NCBI GenBank assembly: GCA_020631735.1
Contig: CM036170.1
Span: 71,749,737-71,813,736 of the forward strand
Source of the DNA: Saccharum officinarum
Lineage: Eukaryota; Streptophyta; Magnoliopsida; Poales; Poaceae
Direction: 5' to 3'
DNA length: 64,000 nt
Under the pieces are notes generated by a model. The model ran no database searches. It worked only from the letters and a program-made list of their open reading frames with translations, and had not been told where the DNA came from. Both the position numbers and the translations under genes were made by a program. Every line of letters starts with the position of its first letter. The stretch's first letter is position 1. This document shows positions 1 through 13,248 of this stretch, one piece after another.

Positions 1-1409
1 TTTAGGTTATTCAGGTTCGGAGAGATCTATTTGTCCTAAGTATCTACGGTCATATAAGTCTAGATGGAAAAAACTCTCGACTACCGGTAGTTAGGGGGTA
101 GAAGAAAAAAATGGATGAACGAAAAAAACTTTAAATTTTGCCTCTTTATTATTAGGTATAGATGTAGACATGATTACTTATTTAAGAACAATTTCCTCAT
201 CTCTCTTCTTTAATTGCAGTGATACATTATCTCTTTGATTAGTTGACACCCTAATTAATGAACATAGAAATCATCTGGTTTCATGGCTGGGAGTACTCTT
301 ATTACCGGTCACCACAACCAAGAGGCAACACGATAAGAATGGGGCAGTGTGTGTAATCATCTCAGAAAATGGAAACACGGGATATATGCCATGGCAAACC
401 AAGCTCACACATGAAATCCTATCTAGTCGTGTAAACAAAGCCCACAAACACCAGATCTACTATCTTTTTTTTAATAAAGGAAAGATATATTCTGGCTTTA
501 ACCCATCCTCTGACGAGGACGCATCGATCACACCACAGTTATTACATGTAGAAGTCAGCCACAGTAATAACCAAAGCATGTGACCTAAAGAGGAAATATT
601 CGAGACATCAAACACTAAGCATTGATGTACGCTAAAAAACTTACAAGAACAAAATCTCAAACATGATCATCATCATGTAGTCACCTCTTCCTAGATTTTT
701 TTGTGACATCAATTCCAGAAGAACCAATCTTGCCAACTAAATCTTGAGCCAATCTTGCATATGTAAAGAACATCTATGCTTACTAACAAGAGAAATCAAA
801 CTAGCCTCATGGCCTCGAACAAGGGCACTGTAAGACCTATACGACACCAACTGCTATGGGAGACATTGTATACTAAAACCTAGAAACAACAAGAAGCCAT
901 CAAGATCGTCATTGTCGAATGATGCTAGGACATCTGGATCCATCCATTGCGACGTCTCCGACGGCGACGAGAGAATGACATAAAAAAAAGTCACTATAGC
1001 ATGAACAAAGAAATCAGTGCTAGTTTTTCATAAATGGCATCCACATGCATCACAACTAGCGAGAGTAGAGGCAAGTAATGACCAGTCGGAGCCGCCGCTA
1101 TTACCCTCTAGCACCACCCACAACCAACACTACTACGCTAAACAATCGTCATTGAAGCACCTAGGAGTATGTATCCACCATTAGACCCGTTTGAAAAGGG
1201 CTGCCACAATGCAGATCCAGTCACAAAGAATGACCTCCACCATCGTACGCAATGCACTGACCATCGAACCAAAAGATCGAGACTGGTGCAAACCGAGCCA
1301 GAGGTGACCTTGACCACTAACATACGACAACCCCCTACACCAGCCAGGCCATCACATTATTTGGCAGCGGCAACCCACACTAGACAAGCCGTGGTCCATG
1401 TGTGGATCT
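1..1409. other. Intergenic DNA left of the CACTA element
   Basis: No gene can be supported here. The open frames are short (under 85 codons), have no recognisable domain and lie in AT-rich to mixed-composition DNA. Positions 1050-1400 are somewhat richer in G+C, and the text continues naturally after the CACTA element (from 14032), so the two flanks were once joined. I recognise no repeat family. Confidence 0.6.
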
Positions 1410-1435
1410 AAGCACTACGGAAAACACGTGATTTG

Positions 1436-1632
1436 CTGAGTGCAAAAATCTTTGCCGAGTGCCAAATTTCGGGCACTCGGCCAAGACCTGCTTTTCCGAG
1501 CGCCGCACTCGGCAAAATATGGCACTCGGCACTCGGCAAATACAGACACTCGACAAAGATTGGTAGAGGACTAACGGCATCCAACGGCGTCCTCTTTGCC
1601 GAGTGCCCCACGTTTGGCACTCGACAAAATAA
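1436..1632. repeat. Left subterminal repeat array of the CACTA element
   Basis: About eight copies of a TTTGCCGAGTGCC-like motif occur in both orientations, often back to back as GGCACTCGGCAAA. In characterised CACTA elements such subterminal motifs are binding sites for the TNPA-type protein and are needed for transposition. That role is inferred here by position and sequence style. Confidence 0.85.
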
Positions 1633-1640
1633 TTTATTTT

Positions 1641-3286
1641 GGTTTTTTGTCACCAATTTTTTTTGAAGCTTTAGTACACTACCACAAACAACATGTTTAA
1701 ATTTGGGATATTTTCATTGCCTTTTGGCATATTTATATAGTTTATTTTGTTTTGTTAAATTTTTTTAGAAAATGTAAGTTTGAACTGCAGGTGCATCAAA
1801 TAATGGATTACTAAATCCAGGAACTGTCTCAAAATTTCGATCAACGTGCTCACGGGGCAACGCCGTCAACTTGCGTGGGAGTGGTTTTTTAATTGTATAA
1901 AATGCGAACGAATTCCGAAAATCATGAAACTTGTCGAGTTGTCGCCGTATCGTATGCATATACCGTGGAAAAAATTTGAAAAAGTTTCGAGCACGTTGTC
2001 ACGTACGATGCTCACAAACCAGGACACCTCCACCGCCCGCGCCGGCCCCCTTGGCGGCCACCTCCCCCGCCTGCGCACCCCCCTCGGCGGCCACCTCCCC
2101 CGTCGACGGCCACTGCCCTCGCCGGCGGCCACTGCAGAAGAGTGGAGGAGGAGGCAGGGGAGAAGAGAGGAGGAGGGGAGAAGAGAGGAGGAGAAGGAGA
2201 AGGAGAGAAGATGGAAGGTGCCGGCCTAGGCCCATCGACCCTCACGCCGCTGCGGTCGTCCTCGCCGTCGTTGTCGGCCCTCGTTGTTGCCATTGTCGTC
2301 GCGAAGGTATGCCCTACACCTGTAGTAGTTAGTAGTAGTACTTAGTAGTGTTAGTAGTAGTTAGTAAGTAGTAGTAGTTAGTGTTAGTAGTGTTAGTAGT
2401 ATTGTTAGTAGTAAGTAGTGATAGCAGTAGTGTTAGTAGCAGTAGTGTTAGTGTTAGTAGTAGTTGTAGTGGTAGTAGTACTTGTTGTTGTACTACTTCG
2501 ATACTTTCATCTACATGGAAAGAGAACTAAAGTACATGGCTCGTCTTGGTATATATATGTTTGTTGGCCTTCGTGCCTATGTTTGGTATATATGTGGTTG
2601 TTGGCCATCGCGCCTACGTTTCTTGCAGGTTTTGGAAACCTCCCCATGCAGGGGAGGTGCTGCCAAAATTTTTAATTGATTTTAATCTATTGCCTTTTTA
2701 TGTAGGAGAAGGACCCGTGGGAGGGACTCGGCGACCCCGATCGTCTTCATCGGCGCTGTTGGTCTGCTGCACTGCATCGCCTCGCCACTACACCGACACG
2801 CCATTGCCTTGCTAGCCTGACTCCACCGCCACCCTAGGTATAACCCCCTCCTCCTTTGCATGCATGTTTTATATGGGCGTGTAGCCCAGTTAGGTGTCTC
2901 CCGTTCGAAAGAGATACGGTTGGAGGTATGCAGATCTTTGCATATCTGCGACTGTATCTCTTTCGGATTGTTCACATATTTTGGACAGCCCTCGGATGCA
3001 TAGATGAGGTTAGTTTCCATGGTTTGCTCTGGTCCAAGACAGACTTTCGACATCACCTCCCTGTTGTTCTCCGGATACACACTCTCCCTTGCAGGACGTG
3101 TATCGGGAGAACAACGGGGATGTGCTGCCGAAATTCTATCTCGGATAAGAGCGAAGCATTGAAACTGATCTTATCTACGCATCCGCGGGTGGGATTAGGA
3201 CCTATCCTCACCTATTAGATGGTAGGAACGCCGTGCAGATGCAATTGCTGGTTATATTACTTGCTTACATATGTATATGCCAGAGG
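1641..3286 (+). other. CACTA 5' leader/promoter zone, no supported gene
   Basis: This stretch lies between the left subterminal array and the TNP2 start. It contains a GC-rich segment (about 2030-2300) followed by a degenerate TAG microsatellite and pyrimidine-rich DNA. A plausible splice acceptor (TATATGCCAG) sits immediately before the TNP2 ATG region at about 3283, so part of this stretch is probably 5' untranslated exon and intron. Open frames in the GC-rich part show arginine/proline-rich low complexity and are not credible proteins. Confidence 0.5.
2322..2497. repeat. Imperfect TAG/GTT trinucleotide-rich tract
   Basis: Long run built mainly from TAGTAG and TTAGTAG units with interruptions, inside the CACTA leader. 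It appears to be an old, mutated microsatellite. Confidence 0.8.
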
Positions 3287-6200
3287 ATGGAGAACCGTGA
3301 TTGGATGTACACGGGCCACGCAAGTATGACCCCAGAATGGATGACTAAGACTAATGCTTTCTTGAAGCATTCATTTGGCGAGGCTGCTAGAGGGTTGAGT
3401 CGGATGTCGTGTCCCTGCAGCAAATGTGACAACCGTGTAAGAAAGAATAGGAAGAACGTGGGGGAAGATCTTTGCAAGTATGGATTCACGTCTATAACAG
3501 AACCGACCAATTATACGAAATTAAGTAAGAAAATCATCCATCAAGCAGACGATTTAGCAAACTTAAGCCCGTATAACCCGGTAGTCCATGAAATCACGAC
3601 GGATTTCAAACCAACTTACATACCAGCCAAGATCGTAATAAGTTTAGCGGTCACCATCACAAATTACATAAAAGTTCGCGTCGTAAATGCATCGGAGTTT
3701 AAACATAGTTATTATAAACCAAGTTCAAATAAAAGTAGCGGAAGCATTTAGTTCAAACCACATACACTCACACAGAGTTTGAAATAAAGTGTCAACTGCT
3801 GATCATCTCCAACAAAAGCATCAGACGAGAAGTAGGGAATGACCACTGCCCATGGTCCTAAGCTTCACCCATCGCAGGATAAAGGCAGTTGATACAGTAG
3901 CCGTAATACATCTGCCCATCTGCAACAAGTGGGAACAAAGCACTGAGTACGAGAAGGTGCTCAGCTAGACTTACCCGACATAACCAAAAAAATTGACACC
4001 AAGGATCATGACAGGCTTTATGGTAGGGTAGCTGACTCATTTGCAAAAAGACATTTTTAGTATTTAAAGAATCTTTTCCAGAAGCTTTGCATCAAGTTGA
4101 ATCTTTATTAACCTATCAACTACATTTGCACCTGTACTAGAGTAACATGTAATTAAACAGGTAAGGATAACCAATGATCATTAACAACTACCATCATGTC
4201 ATATTCCATATAACTGTCCAAGTGTTCCATCAATATTACTACGATGAAGTAACTCAAGTCAAGCATTCACTATCCAGTGAACGATGGCGATTCGAATCGA
4301 TTATTAACCAGCTGGTAATTTATTCCTCACACAAACCTCACTCACCCACTAAAGTGAGATATTGGTCACCGAGTCAACCATTCAGGTAAAGTCTCGATTT
4401 TGCCAGGAACCACATGTACCCGGGGGCCGCCGACTGCTCTTTGGCCTTATCATCGCGCCCCCGTGTCCTGCCACACCTGCTCCGGTACAGTGCGTTGCGG
4501 ATAATCCACTCAGCCCGAATAATCTCCCAGCTTCACGATCGAAAGGTACATTATTCGGCCAACTAAATATAAGGCATGCGTTTAACATGACTCGAGGCCT
4601 AACAACGGTCGGTCCTTAACCGACACAGACGGAAAACACTACAGTCCGAAATCCTGCAAGTCTCCGTCCGGTCTTAATTTCACATTAACACTTAGTTATT
4701 CTAAAATGACATACTTATTCAAGCAGATCCAGGTAACCACTTATAGCTCGCAGGTGACAGGAAATCACTCGACTTCTACCGGTCTAAGCAAGCTAAGCAT
4801 TTCTTGACTGCGAATACCAAGGTAACAAGGATATGGTAGAACGAGGGTAAACAAGGTATAATGCAGCAACGGTTGCAAACAACTCCTAAATGTAATGCAT
4901 CAGTTAAAGTAAAGCATTAATCAAAATTTGCAAACCGGGAGAGAAATGCTCCGGGACTTGCCTCTTTCGAAAGAGCTCGGGCGGTGGTCGGGACACTCTG
5001 GAAGATCCTCACCGACCTCCTCATCAGCTTTGGGCACCTCCTGCTCTTGCACCTCGGGCTGCTCTTCCGGCTCCTCAGGAACTGCTACCGGAGTTACTTC
5101 TTGCGATCCTATATGATGCAAATGTATAAGTGCTCATGCCTAGGTGCATTGCAGAGATGACATGTAATGATCATGATGAATGAGATGTATATGAACAGGT
5201 TTACTTTATTGCATAAAGTAGGAATACAACTCTTCTACAAGGTAGTCCACATCATCCAAGAATATGTACTAGTATGCTACTACTACAATCATTCTCTACC
5301 ATGCCAAGTCACCACAGAAATCTAAGATGCTTCAAAGATACACTAAAGCAAATCTTATTAACTAGTCATGCATTAACAAGGTTAATTAAACCCTAATTGC
5401 AACTAGGTTTGAACAACAACACCTATTTTGGTAGCACAGAAAAATATGAGAAAATTACAGTAGCTTACTATCATCTAATCTAGCATGCCACAAAAATTTA
5501 ATTGCATTTGGATTACTAGAACTGCCTACACAAAAATAACAAGCTAGAGCCTAAAAATGAGCATAAAAATACTTTATACTATGAAAAGTATCAAACAATA
5601 GATTTAGCATTTTTCTACATTCTACACAATAAACAATCACTATAGAAAAATTATTATATGCATGTTTTATTTATATTTTCCTCTCTATCAAAAATAACAA
5701 TTATTAACAATAATAAACACTTGTACTACACATAGAAATTTTTCTACAGAACATGCATGGAACATATTTTTCCTAGAAAGCACATTACCCAAAAAGATTA
5801 ACAAAATAGAAACCATATTTTTCTGAGTTTTCTATGATTTATTACATATTTATCAAGAAAACAACAATTTCCATGATTAAATAAAAACCCTACAGAAAAG
5901 TATTTCAAACTTGACATGCAACATTTTTAGATCATAGATCTGGTCTTAAGAAGTCTACAAAAATTTATTTCACAATTTTTGGAGCCAAAATGATTACACA
6001 AACATTTTCTAAAGCATTTATATTCTCAAAATAAAAAAAGAAAAATGAAAAACCAATTTTTCTTATCGCTAACGGGCCGGCCCAGTGAAACCAACCGGCC
6101 GGCTACGACTTTCGGCCTGAGCACGCGCGCAGGGAAGGAAGGCGAGCCGGCCCGGCTTGGGCTCCGGCCCAAGGACGTCCCGACCCAACACGGGCGGGCG

Positions 6201-9200
6201 TGACCGCGGCCGTGCCATCGCGGCGCCCGGGACCGCGGCGGTGCGGTGGCCGCCGACGGCCAGCGGCCATTTCTGGTCACGAGCGGATGAGGTGTGGCGC
6301 GCAAAAGAACCGTGATGAAAAGGCGAACATGATGGAGCCATTCGAGGGAAATGAGGAGGAGCGAGAGCGCCGGTGGTCGGAGCGCGAGCTCGGCGGCTCC
6401 GTCCACGGTGGCGCGGCGGGAACCAAGCGATTGCGCCCTACCTAAGCGAGCAAGGAGCCGCTAACGCTTGTTCAGAGGAGAGGAGAAGGTGGCAGAGCAC
6501 TGTGCGCAGGCAATCGAATGGCGGTGTCTTGCCATCGTCGGAACGCGGCGGCGGAGGCGAGGGCTCACGGTGGCGAGGGCTCACGGTGGCGAGGGGTCCT
6601 CCCGCTCGGGATTTTGAAACGGGAGAGCGAGAGGGAAAAGAGAGCGAGAGTGGAGAGAGGCTCGGACAGAGGTGCTTTGAAGGCGGGTGAAGCCGGTCGG
6701 AACGGCAGGTCGGTGGTTCCGCGCGGCGAGCTCGCCGTCGCATGGCCGCCACGCAGCTCGCGCGTTCTGGCACGGTCGGGGCGTGGGCGCGCTCGCGCGG
6801 GAGCAGCGCGGGCGTGGAGCGGGCGGCGCGAATGGGCCGGCCCAAGAGCAGAGCGGGAGCGCGGGGAGGCGTGCGGCGCAGGCCGGGCCAAATCGGCCAC
6901 GGGCCAAGAAGTGAGGCCGATCCCACTAAGGCGAGGAAAAGAATTTTCATTTATGTTTTCAAATTTTATTTTTCCAAACACAGCCCCAAATCAAATTTTT
7001 AGCAAGTAAACGACGTTTTCTCAAGATGATCCAAAAATAGAAGTTGTTCTAGATTTTTAGATCTACAATTTTGCCAAAAGGACCCAAATCAAAATCTCAC
7101 TTGTTTTTGAGATAGGGATTTAAAGTCAATTCTTTAAAGAAAAACCAAATTTCTAAACTTATTTTTAAAAGCATAATTTGGATATATTTTCAAAATAAAC
7201 TTGGTCCAAAATGGCTCCAAAACATTAGTGAACTATTAGAATTAACAAACAAGCATGGCACTTAAATATAATAAGCAGGATCCTGACATTTCTACTTAAC
7301 ACAAGAAGCTAACACACATGCGAAAATGCTATCATTTCATGTGAATGCTTAGTGCATGATGATACTTATGCATGTGATCTGCAGAGGCTAAATGCAAGCT
7401 AAACACCAGAGGTGTTACAATGCCAAACTATACCTGCTGGATCCACCATGATGAAGCCGATCGTATTAGAGAGGAGGTGGTGAGACCACGCCTCGAGGCT
7501 TTTGATGGAGATGCTGGGGTAGCAGACTGGATGGATGACTTTCAGGAGGCATGGTTCGATGAAGGATTAGAGGACGAGCCAGAGGAATCCGCAAAGGCGT
7601 ACTACGATATATTGTCTTCGGCACAGAAGCCCCTTCACGAAAAGACAATGGTTTCGCAACTAGATGCCATTAGACGACTAATGGCATTCAAGTCGCAGTG
7701 TAGCATGAGTCGAGACAACTTCGATGGTATGTTGTCAGTTGTTGGATCCCTGCTTCTGGAGGGTCACATTCTGCCGAAGAACTTGTACGAGTCATAGAAA
7801 CTTCTTTGTGCCCTTAAGATGCCGTATGAGCACATCCATGCTTGTCTGAATGGTTGCGTCCTATTTAGGAAAGATCACAAGAAAGTAATGCACTGTCCAA
7901 AGCGCAAATCCTCTAGGTATCTGGAGGTGGACACTAGTGATGGCAAGAAGGAACAGCTTGGCATCCCCGCGAAGGTCCTATGGTACCTTCCTGTCATACC
8001 GAGGATCCAACGGCTATACGTGACAGAGGAGTCCACGAAACAGATGACATGGCACAAACATGGAAAAAGATACAATGCTGACAAGATGGTACACCCATCA
8101 GATGGCGATGCATGGACCCATTTCGATGGCATACATCATGGTAAAGCTGAGGAGGTTCGGAATGTACGTGTAGCACTGGCAACAGATGGGTTCAACCCCT
8201 AAGGATTGTTGGCGGCCCCGTACACTTGTTCGCTCGTGTTCGTGATCCCCCTCAATCTCCCCCAGGCGTTATGTTTCAACCCAAGAACATATTCTTTTCA
8301 CTGATAATTCCTGGACACCCGAGGAACAAGATGGGTGTGTTCATGGAGCCTCTCATTGATGAATTGATCCTTACTTGGGAGAAGGGGGTACTGACATACG
8401 ACCGAGCTATAAAGAAGAACTTCACAATACATGTGTGGTACCACTACTCCCTGCATGACTTCCTGGCGTATGGCATATTCTGCACGTGGTGTGTTCACGG
8501 GAAGTTCCCATGCCCAATATGCAAGACAGCTGTGAGGTTCACTTGGCTAAAGAGGGGTGGCAAGTTTTCTTTGTTTGACCAACATCATCAATTCCTCCCT
8601 CTTGACCATCCATTCAGATGAGACGTCAAGAACTTCAGAAAAGGGGTTCAAGTCACCGGCCCTGCACCTCAGATGATGACTGGTGCCGAGGTCCGTGCTA
8701 AGATAGAGGCTCTCAAACATGATAAAGAGAAAGGTTGTTTTATTGGATATGACGAGGAACACCAGTGGACTCATAAATCGGGCTTGACAAGGCTCCCCTA
8801 TTTCAATGACCTTCTTCTTTCATACAACATTGATGTAATGCACACAGAAAAGAATATCGTTGAGGTGCTTTTTGCAACACTCATGGACATTCCTAATAAG
8901 TCAAAGGACAACGTTAAGGCTAGACTAGACCTGGCAACGATATGCGATAGGCCAAAGCAAGTGATGAAGTCTCTCGCACCCGGCAAGAAATGGAGAAGGA
9001 CTCTGATCGATTTCGTCTTGAAAAAGGACCAAAGGAAGGAAGTACCGCAGTGGATCTAGATGTTAATGTTCTCTGATGGACATGCGGCGAATTTGAGTAG
9101 GGGAGTGAACTTGTCCACTATACGAGTCTTAGAGATGAAGAGTCATGACTACCACATATGGATTGAGCGGCTCCTTCCTACGATGACCCGGGGATACGTC

Positions 9201-10814
9201 CCCGAGCATGTGTGGCACGTGCTGGCAGAGTTGATCTATTTCTTCCGCTAGCTTTGTGCCAAGTAGTTATCTCAGGACGTGATTGATGACTTGGAGAAAA
9301 TGGCACCTGTGTTGCTCTGCAAGTTGGAGAAGATCTTTCCACCCGGCTTCTTCCTGGCGATGCAGCATCTGATTTTGCACCTACCGTACGAGGCCCAAAT
9401 GGGGGGCGTGCAGGCCCGTTGGTGCTATACAATCGAGAGATGTCTAAAGATTCTTCGAAAAAAGTGTAGAAATAAAGCCAAAATTGAGGCTTCTGTGGCA
9501 GAGGCATTCATTCTGGAGGAGGTGTCAAACTTCACAACAGCATACTATAAGGATGGCCTTCCCAGCGTGGACAATCGTCCCCCTCGTTACAACGCGGATG
9601 AGAGTTCATCGAACCCCAGCCTTTTCAAAGGGCAACTCGGAAAGGCAAGCGCATCGGGCACCAAGACCTTGTGGCATGATGAGTGGCGCACTATCATGCT
9701 GTATGTGTTGTTGAACCTTGACGAAGTGAAGCCTTATGTGCAGTAAGTTATCAATGAGCTTGTTACATACGCCCTTGTCACTATCCTCCATCTATCCAAC
9801 CCCCTTGTCTCTTATTTTTTCAGGGAATTTCTAAATAAATATTGGAGAGGGAATAGGGCTCCTTCCCCTCAAGAAGAAGTTAGTCTTCTCAAAGATGGTG
9901 TGTCCGATTTCATATTCTGGTTCAATACGAAGGTACCGTCCAATTTACCTCATTCAATCTCTGACATCCCACTTTGCTCCTATGAGCGAGTAATGTAATA
10001 ATCTATCCGGCCTCACCTTGCAGGCCCGCAAGGATGCTGAAATGGATGTTGAGTTGAAAGGGTTCACCAAAGGCTTCGCCTACAAGGTCAAGTCATTCAC
10101 CGTTGATGATGTGAATGACTATCGCTTTCACACAAGAAACTACGAGTGGAGTCGGCCGAATCAGAAAACCACGAATACCGGAGTTTGTACGCCCGGCACC
10201 GATGAGCACGACTACTATGACATAGTAGAAGAAATATACGAGCTCAATTTTGGGTGTCGCAAAGCTCCTAATCCAGTCGTATTCAAATGCCATTGGTTCG
10301 ATTCTAATGTCATGAGAACAACCCCTGAGCTTGGACAAGTCAAAATTCGACAGGATTCTGTCTATCAAGGAAAGGATGTCTATATTATGGCTCAACAGGC
10401 ACACAAGTTTATTATCTCCCATGGGCGTGCCAAAAAGACCCCAATCTTATCGGTTGGTACCTTGTGTAGTTGGTATCGCCGCACGGTAAACTGCCTGTCC
10501 CAAACGATGAGGATTATAACTTTGACCCAAACACACGGGAGTTCTATCAACCAGAGGGGCTAGAAGGGAGGTTTGACATAGACATGTTTTCGCTAATGGG
10601 CATGGAAGTAGACAATGACATTGATCAGGACGATGGAGATGAGGACAAGGGAGAAGAGGTGCAAAATGCTAAGGACTTACAAATGCTTGAGCGATTACAG
10701 TTAGGCGATGACAATGATGACAACGATGGAGATGAGCCCGATTTACTCGACAATATTGATAGTGATGATGACACCTATGATCCAGCCGCTGCCGATCTTG
10801 AAGAATATTTCTAA
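3287..10814 (+). pseudogene. TNP2-like CACTA transposase, broken and interrupted
   Basis: Family role: TNP2-type proteins cut and move CACTA elements. The N-terminus (ATG at 3287) matches the transposase-associated domain with a CPCSKC cysteine motif. The frame stops at 3487 where another element is inserted and resumes at 7420. The transposase core (TNP2 family) spans about 7420-9250, a DUF4218-like part about 9279-9742 and a DUF4216-like part about 10024-10450, with an acidic C-terminal tail ending at TAA 10812-10814. Plausible introns are 9743-9823 and 9933-10023. Breaks: stops at 7795 (TAG), 8200 (TAA), 8619 (TGA), 9057, 9249 and 9264 (all TAG), a one-base frameshift near 8260 and another near 10440-10470. 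The gene is clearly dead. Domain assignment is by recognised conserved segments (for example MPYEHIHAC, HVWYHYSLHD), not by a search. Confidence 0.9.
3493..7419 (-). mobile_element. 3.9-kb solo-LTR-like insertion inside the TNP2 gene
   Basis: The insertion starts TATAACA and ends TGTTACA, which are complementary apart from one base, so the ancestral ends were probably TGTAACA...TGTTACA (TG...CA). It is flanked by ACGTC (3488-3492) and ATGCC (7420-7424). Both differ by one C-to-T change from ACGCC, which would restore the transposase reading frame, so this is a 5-bp target duplication with one decayed C per copy. There is no pol-like coding sequence. Inside is an AT-rich half (about 5350-6060) and a very GC-rich block (about 6070-6930). 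A TGTAACACC terminus on the minus strand is familiar from long LTRs of grass gypsy elements, so a solo LTR is the simplest reading. A non-coding large retrotransposon derivative is the alternative, although no internal LTR pair was noticed. Confidence 0.75.
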
Positions 10815-10828
10815 TTCATGTAATACTA

Positions 10829-10830
<2 letters not shown>

Positions 10831-10919
<89 letters not shown>
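10831..10919. repeat. (TTA)n microsatellite, about 30 units
   Basis: Uninterrupted TTA repeat just downstream of the TNP2 stop codon, between the two transposon genes. Its perfection in otherwise decayed DNA suggests recent length change. It should be highly polymorphic. Confidence 0.98.
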
Positions 10920-11015
10920 GCAATTATGTTTTGTTCATTTTGAATCTCTTTATAAGTACTTGTAATTTAATTGTGCTAATTGGTTTACTCTTTGAAATTG
11001 CAGGCACTCGACAAA

Positions 11016-13072
11016 ATGCCGGGCGGAAGGCAGGCCCGTCGGGGGGTCAACTCCCTCTACATGAGGGAGCGCTCACAGCCCCACGCTGAGGAGGACCCCT
11101 TGCCGGAGCCACCGAAGAGGAGGACGAGGAGCGGCCGCCCCCGTGGTCGTCCAAGGATGAGGGTGTAGCCGGCTGCCACCCCGTCGGTGGACGAGGATGA
11201 CCAGGCGGTGGGCCTCCACATAGGAGGGGTGGCACTTCCTCTGACTTGTCGGACCACGAGGAGGTGGCGATAGCGACAGCAGGGGGTTCCACTTGCACTG
11301 CCTCTGGCTCTACCTCGTCGGGAGTCTACTTGCGCGGGCCCTCGCAGCTCCCGGCGCGGCCAATCCCACTTCACCGACGCCCGGTGATTCGACCCAAGGG
11401 CGACAAGTAAGTATTATTTCACTACTATTTCATATGACATGTTGAAAATCGAACTGGAGACTAACAATTCTTCTTAATGACTCTTGCAGCAACTGGAAAG
11501 TTGTGTCCCGAACGGACCGACACATCAATGGCACCCTGGGCCTTCTGATTCGGCGGAACTACCCTGGCATGGTCACCTACGCCTCGGTGACTTAGCCGCC
11601 CTGGACGTGGGACCACTTCTACGCCGCCGAGGATAGCAAGTTCGGCACTGTTGCGGCGTGGATCAAGGCCGAGTTCTGGGTGAGTCTTCATCGCACTAAA
11701 TTGGTCAATACTACGCATTCATTGGTCATTCTTGAAATAATGAAACGATACATGATGTCTGTATGCAGGACTTCTTCAGGTGCGACGAAGGGTTTGAGGA
11801 CCAGGCGGAGCGAGTGCAGGACAAGGTCTATAGGTCCCGACTCTCGAACCTGTACCACGAGACATGGCTCCAGTGCATCATTAACTACAGCGCTAACGTC
11901 CTTGGTCAGGTGGTGAGGAAGGCCGATGCCAGGACCAGGACGCTCAACAAGGAGGAGTACCTCTCGATAAGTATGAAACATTAATACTAACTCCTTCCAT
12001 GAAGAATACGTAGGCTTCATTTCATCTACTGACATATTAATAACTTAATGACATGCAGCAATGTCCTAATTGGTGCGCCAAGCACCGCCTCTGTTGGGAG
12101 GCCATTGTGGACAGTTGGCTCTCGGAGGAGTGGACGGAGAAGCACAACATCCGTCGGGACTGCCGCCTGCAGATGGGTGGGGTACCACACCACCAAGGCA
12201 ACTGGAGCCTCAGCGCGTACGCCCAAACATGGGTAATCTTCTTTGTGTTTTCATTTTTATTTATTTATTCTAACACTCAATTCTCATTACTTGTAATCAT
12301 CTTTGTGTTTTCCTCGCAGTCCCAGGCACACCAAGGCCAAAAATGCAATGAGTTCATGGCGTATGCCCTGGCACACAAGGGCAAGGCGACGGCCCCGGAA
12401 GTCACCTGCAACCCGGCGGACGGGCCCGAGGCGTACACCAACGCGAGCGTCCACAGCAAGCTTAGCGAGTACACCTCGGCGGCCTCTGTTTCCAACCTCA
12501 CCGAGATTCGAGCAAGGAGCACGAGCTCCTCCCTCCCCATACGCTCTTGGCAGCAGAGCTCACAGCAGCAGATGACAGAACTCTAGGTTAGTACTATTTT
12601 ATTCATCGTTCATTGCTTTTACACATCTACCTTGCCTTTGCATTGTTTAAATATTGCGGGTAGAATATTGCAGGCCGACTTGCGGAGGTTGGAGGCTCAG
12701 CAGGCGGCCCAGGCAAAGGCCCATCGATTGGAGATGGAGGCTGTACAAGCCTAGAGGGCGGCCAAGGCGCAGAGGATACAGGACATGTTTAGCTTCATGG
12801 CGAGCCTTCAGGCCTTGCCAGGTGTGGTCATGCCCCAGTCGATGCTCGCTCTAGTTGTGGCTCCTCCTCGTCCTATAGGGACTTCGGTGAGTATATATGG
12901 TTGTTTATTCCTTTAGCTTGTGCGGCCCTCCTACAGATACTCATAAACTCGCTTCTCCTTTGTGCAGCCACAGTCGGCGGGTTCGAACCCGACTCTTCAA
13001 GGTGGCCCTTCTCCACAGGACGGGTGGCCAAGTGGCCCTACTCAAGGTGGCAGTTCACACTCCGGGTGGTAG
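11016..13072 (+). pseudogene. Second CACTA gene, Transposase_24/TNPA-like, broken
   Basis: Seven exons can be read with GT-AG introns: 11016-11406, 11490-11679, 11769-11970, 12059-12232, 12320-12586 or so, 12674-12886 and 12968-13072. The product starts MPGGRQARRG with a basic, proline/arginine-rich region. A central segment with WKVVSRTDRHINGTLG and a following helical region resembles the plant Transposase_24 family that accompanies TNP2 in CACTA elements. A glutamine/alanine-rich C-terminal part ends SHSGW-stop at 13070-13072. TNPA-type proteins are known to bind subterminal repeats; that function is inferred here. In-frame stops at 11166 (TAG), 11593 (TAG) and 12752 (TAG), and a TAG at 12584 right at an exon edge, show it is not functional. 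Confidence 0.8.
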
Positions 13073-13248
13073 TAGGTACCGTTTATTTGTTTCTTTTCAT
13101 GTTGCATGGACTTGTGTTAGACTTAGCCTTACGTTGGACTACTACCAGAGACATATATATATATATATTGTGATGGATATTGTCATGGTTGATGCGAATG
13201 TATGTGATGGATTATGAACAATGGATTTGTATGTGATGTATTATGGAT

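Noticed and set aside
6026..7009. Overlapping open frames of 80-170 codons on both strands
   Set aside because: They arise from extreme GC content, overlap in most frames and lack domains.
10828..10965. Open frame with a long polyleucine run
   Set aside because: It is only the translation of the (TTA)n microsatellite.
12970..12990. GGTTCGAACCC, which resembles the T-loop/B-box of a tRNA gene
   Set aside because: It lies in an exon of the second CACTA gene, and no D-arm, anticodon arm or acceptor stem fits around it.
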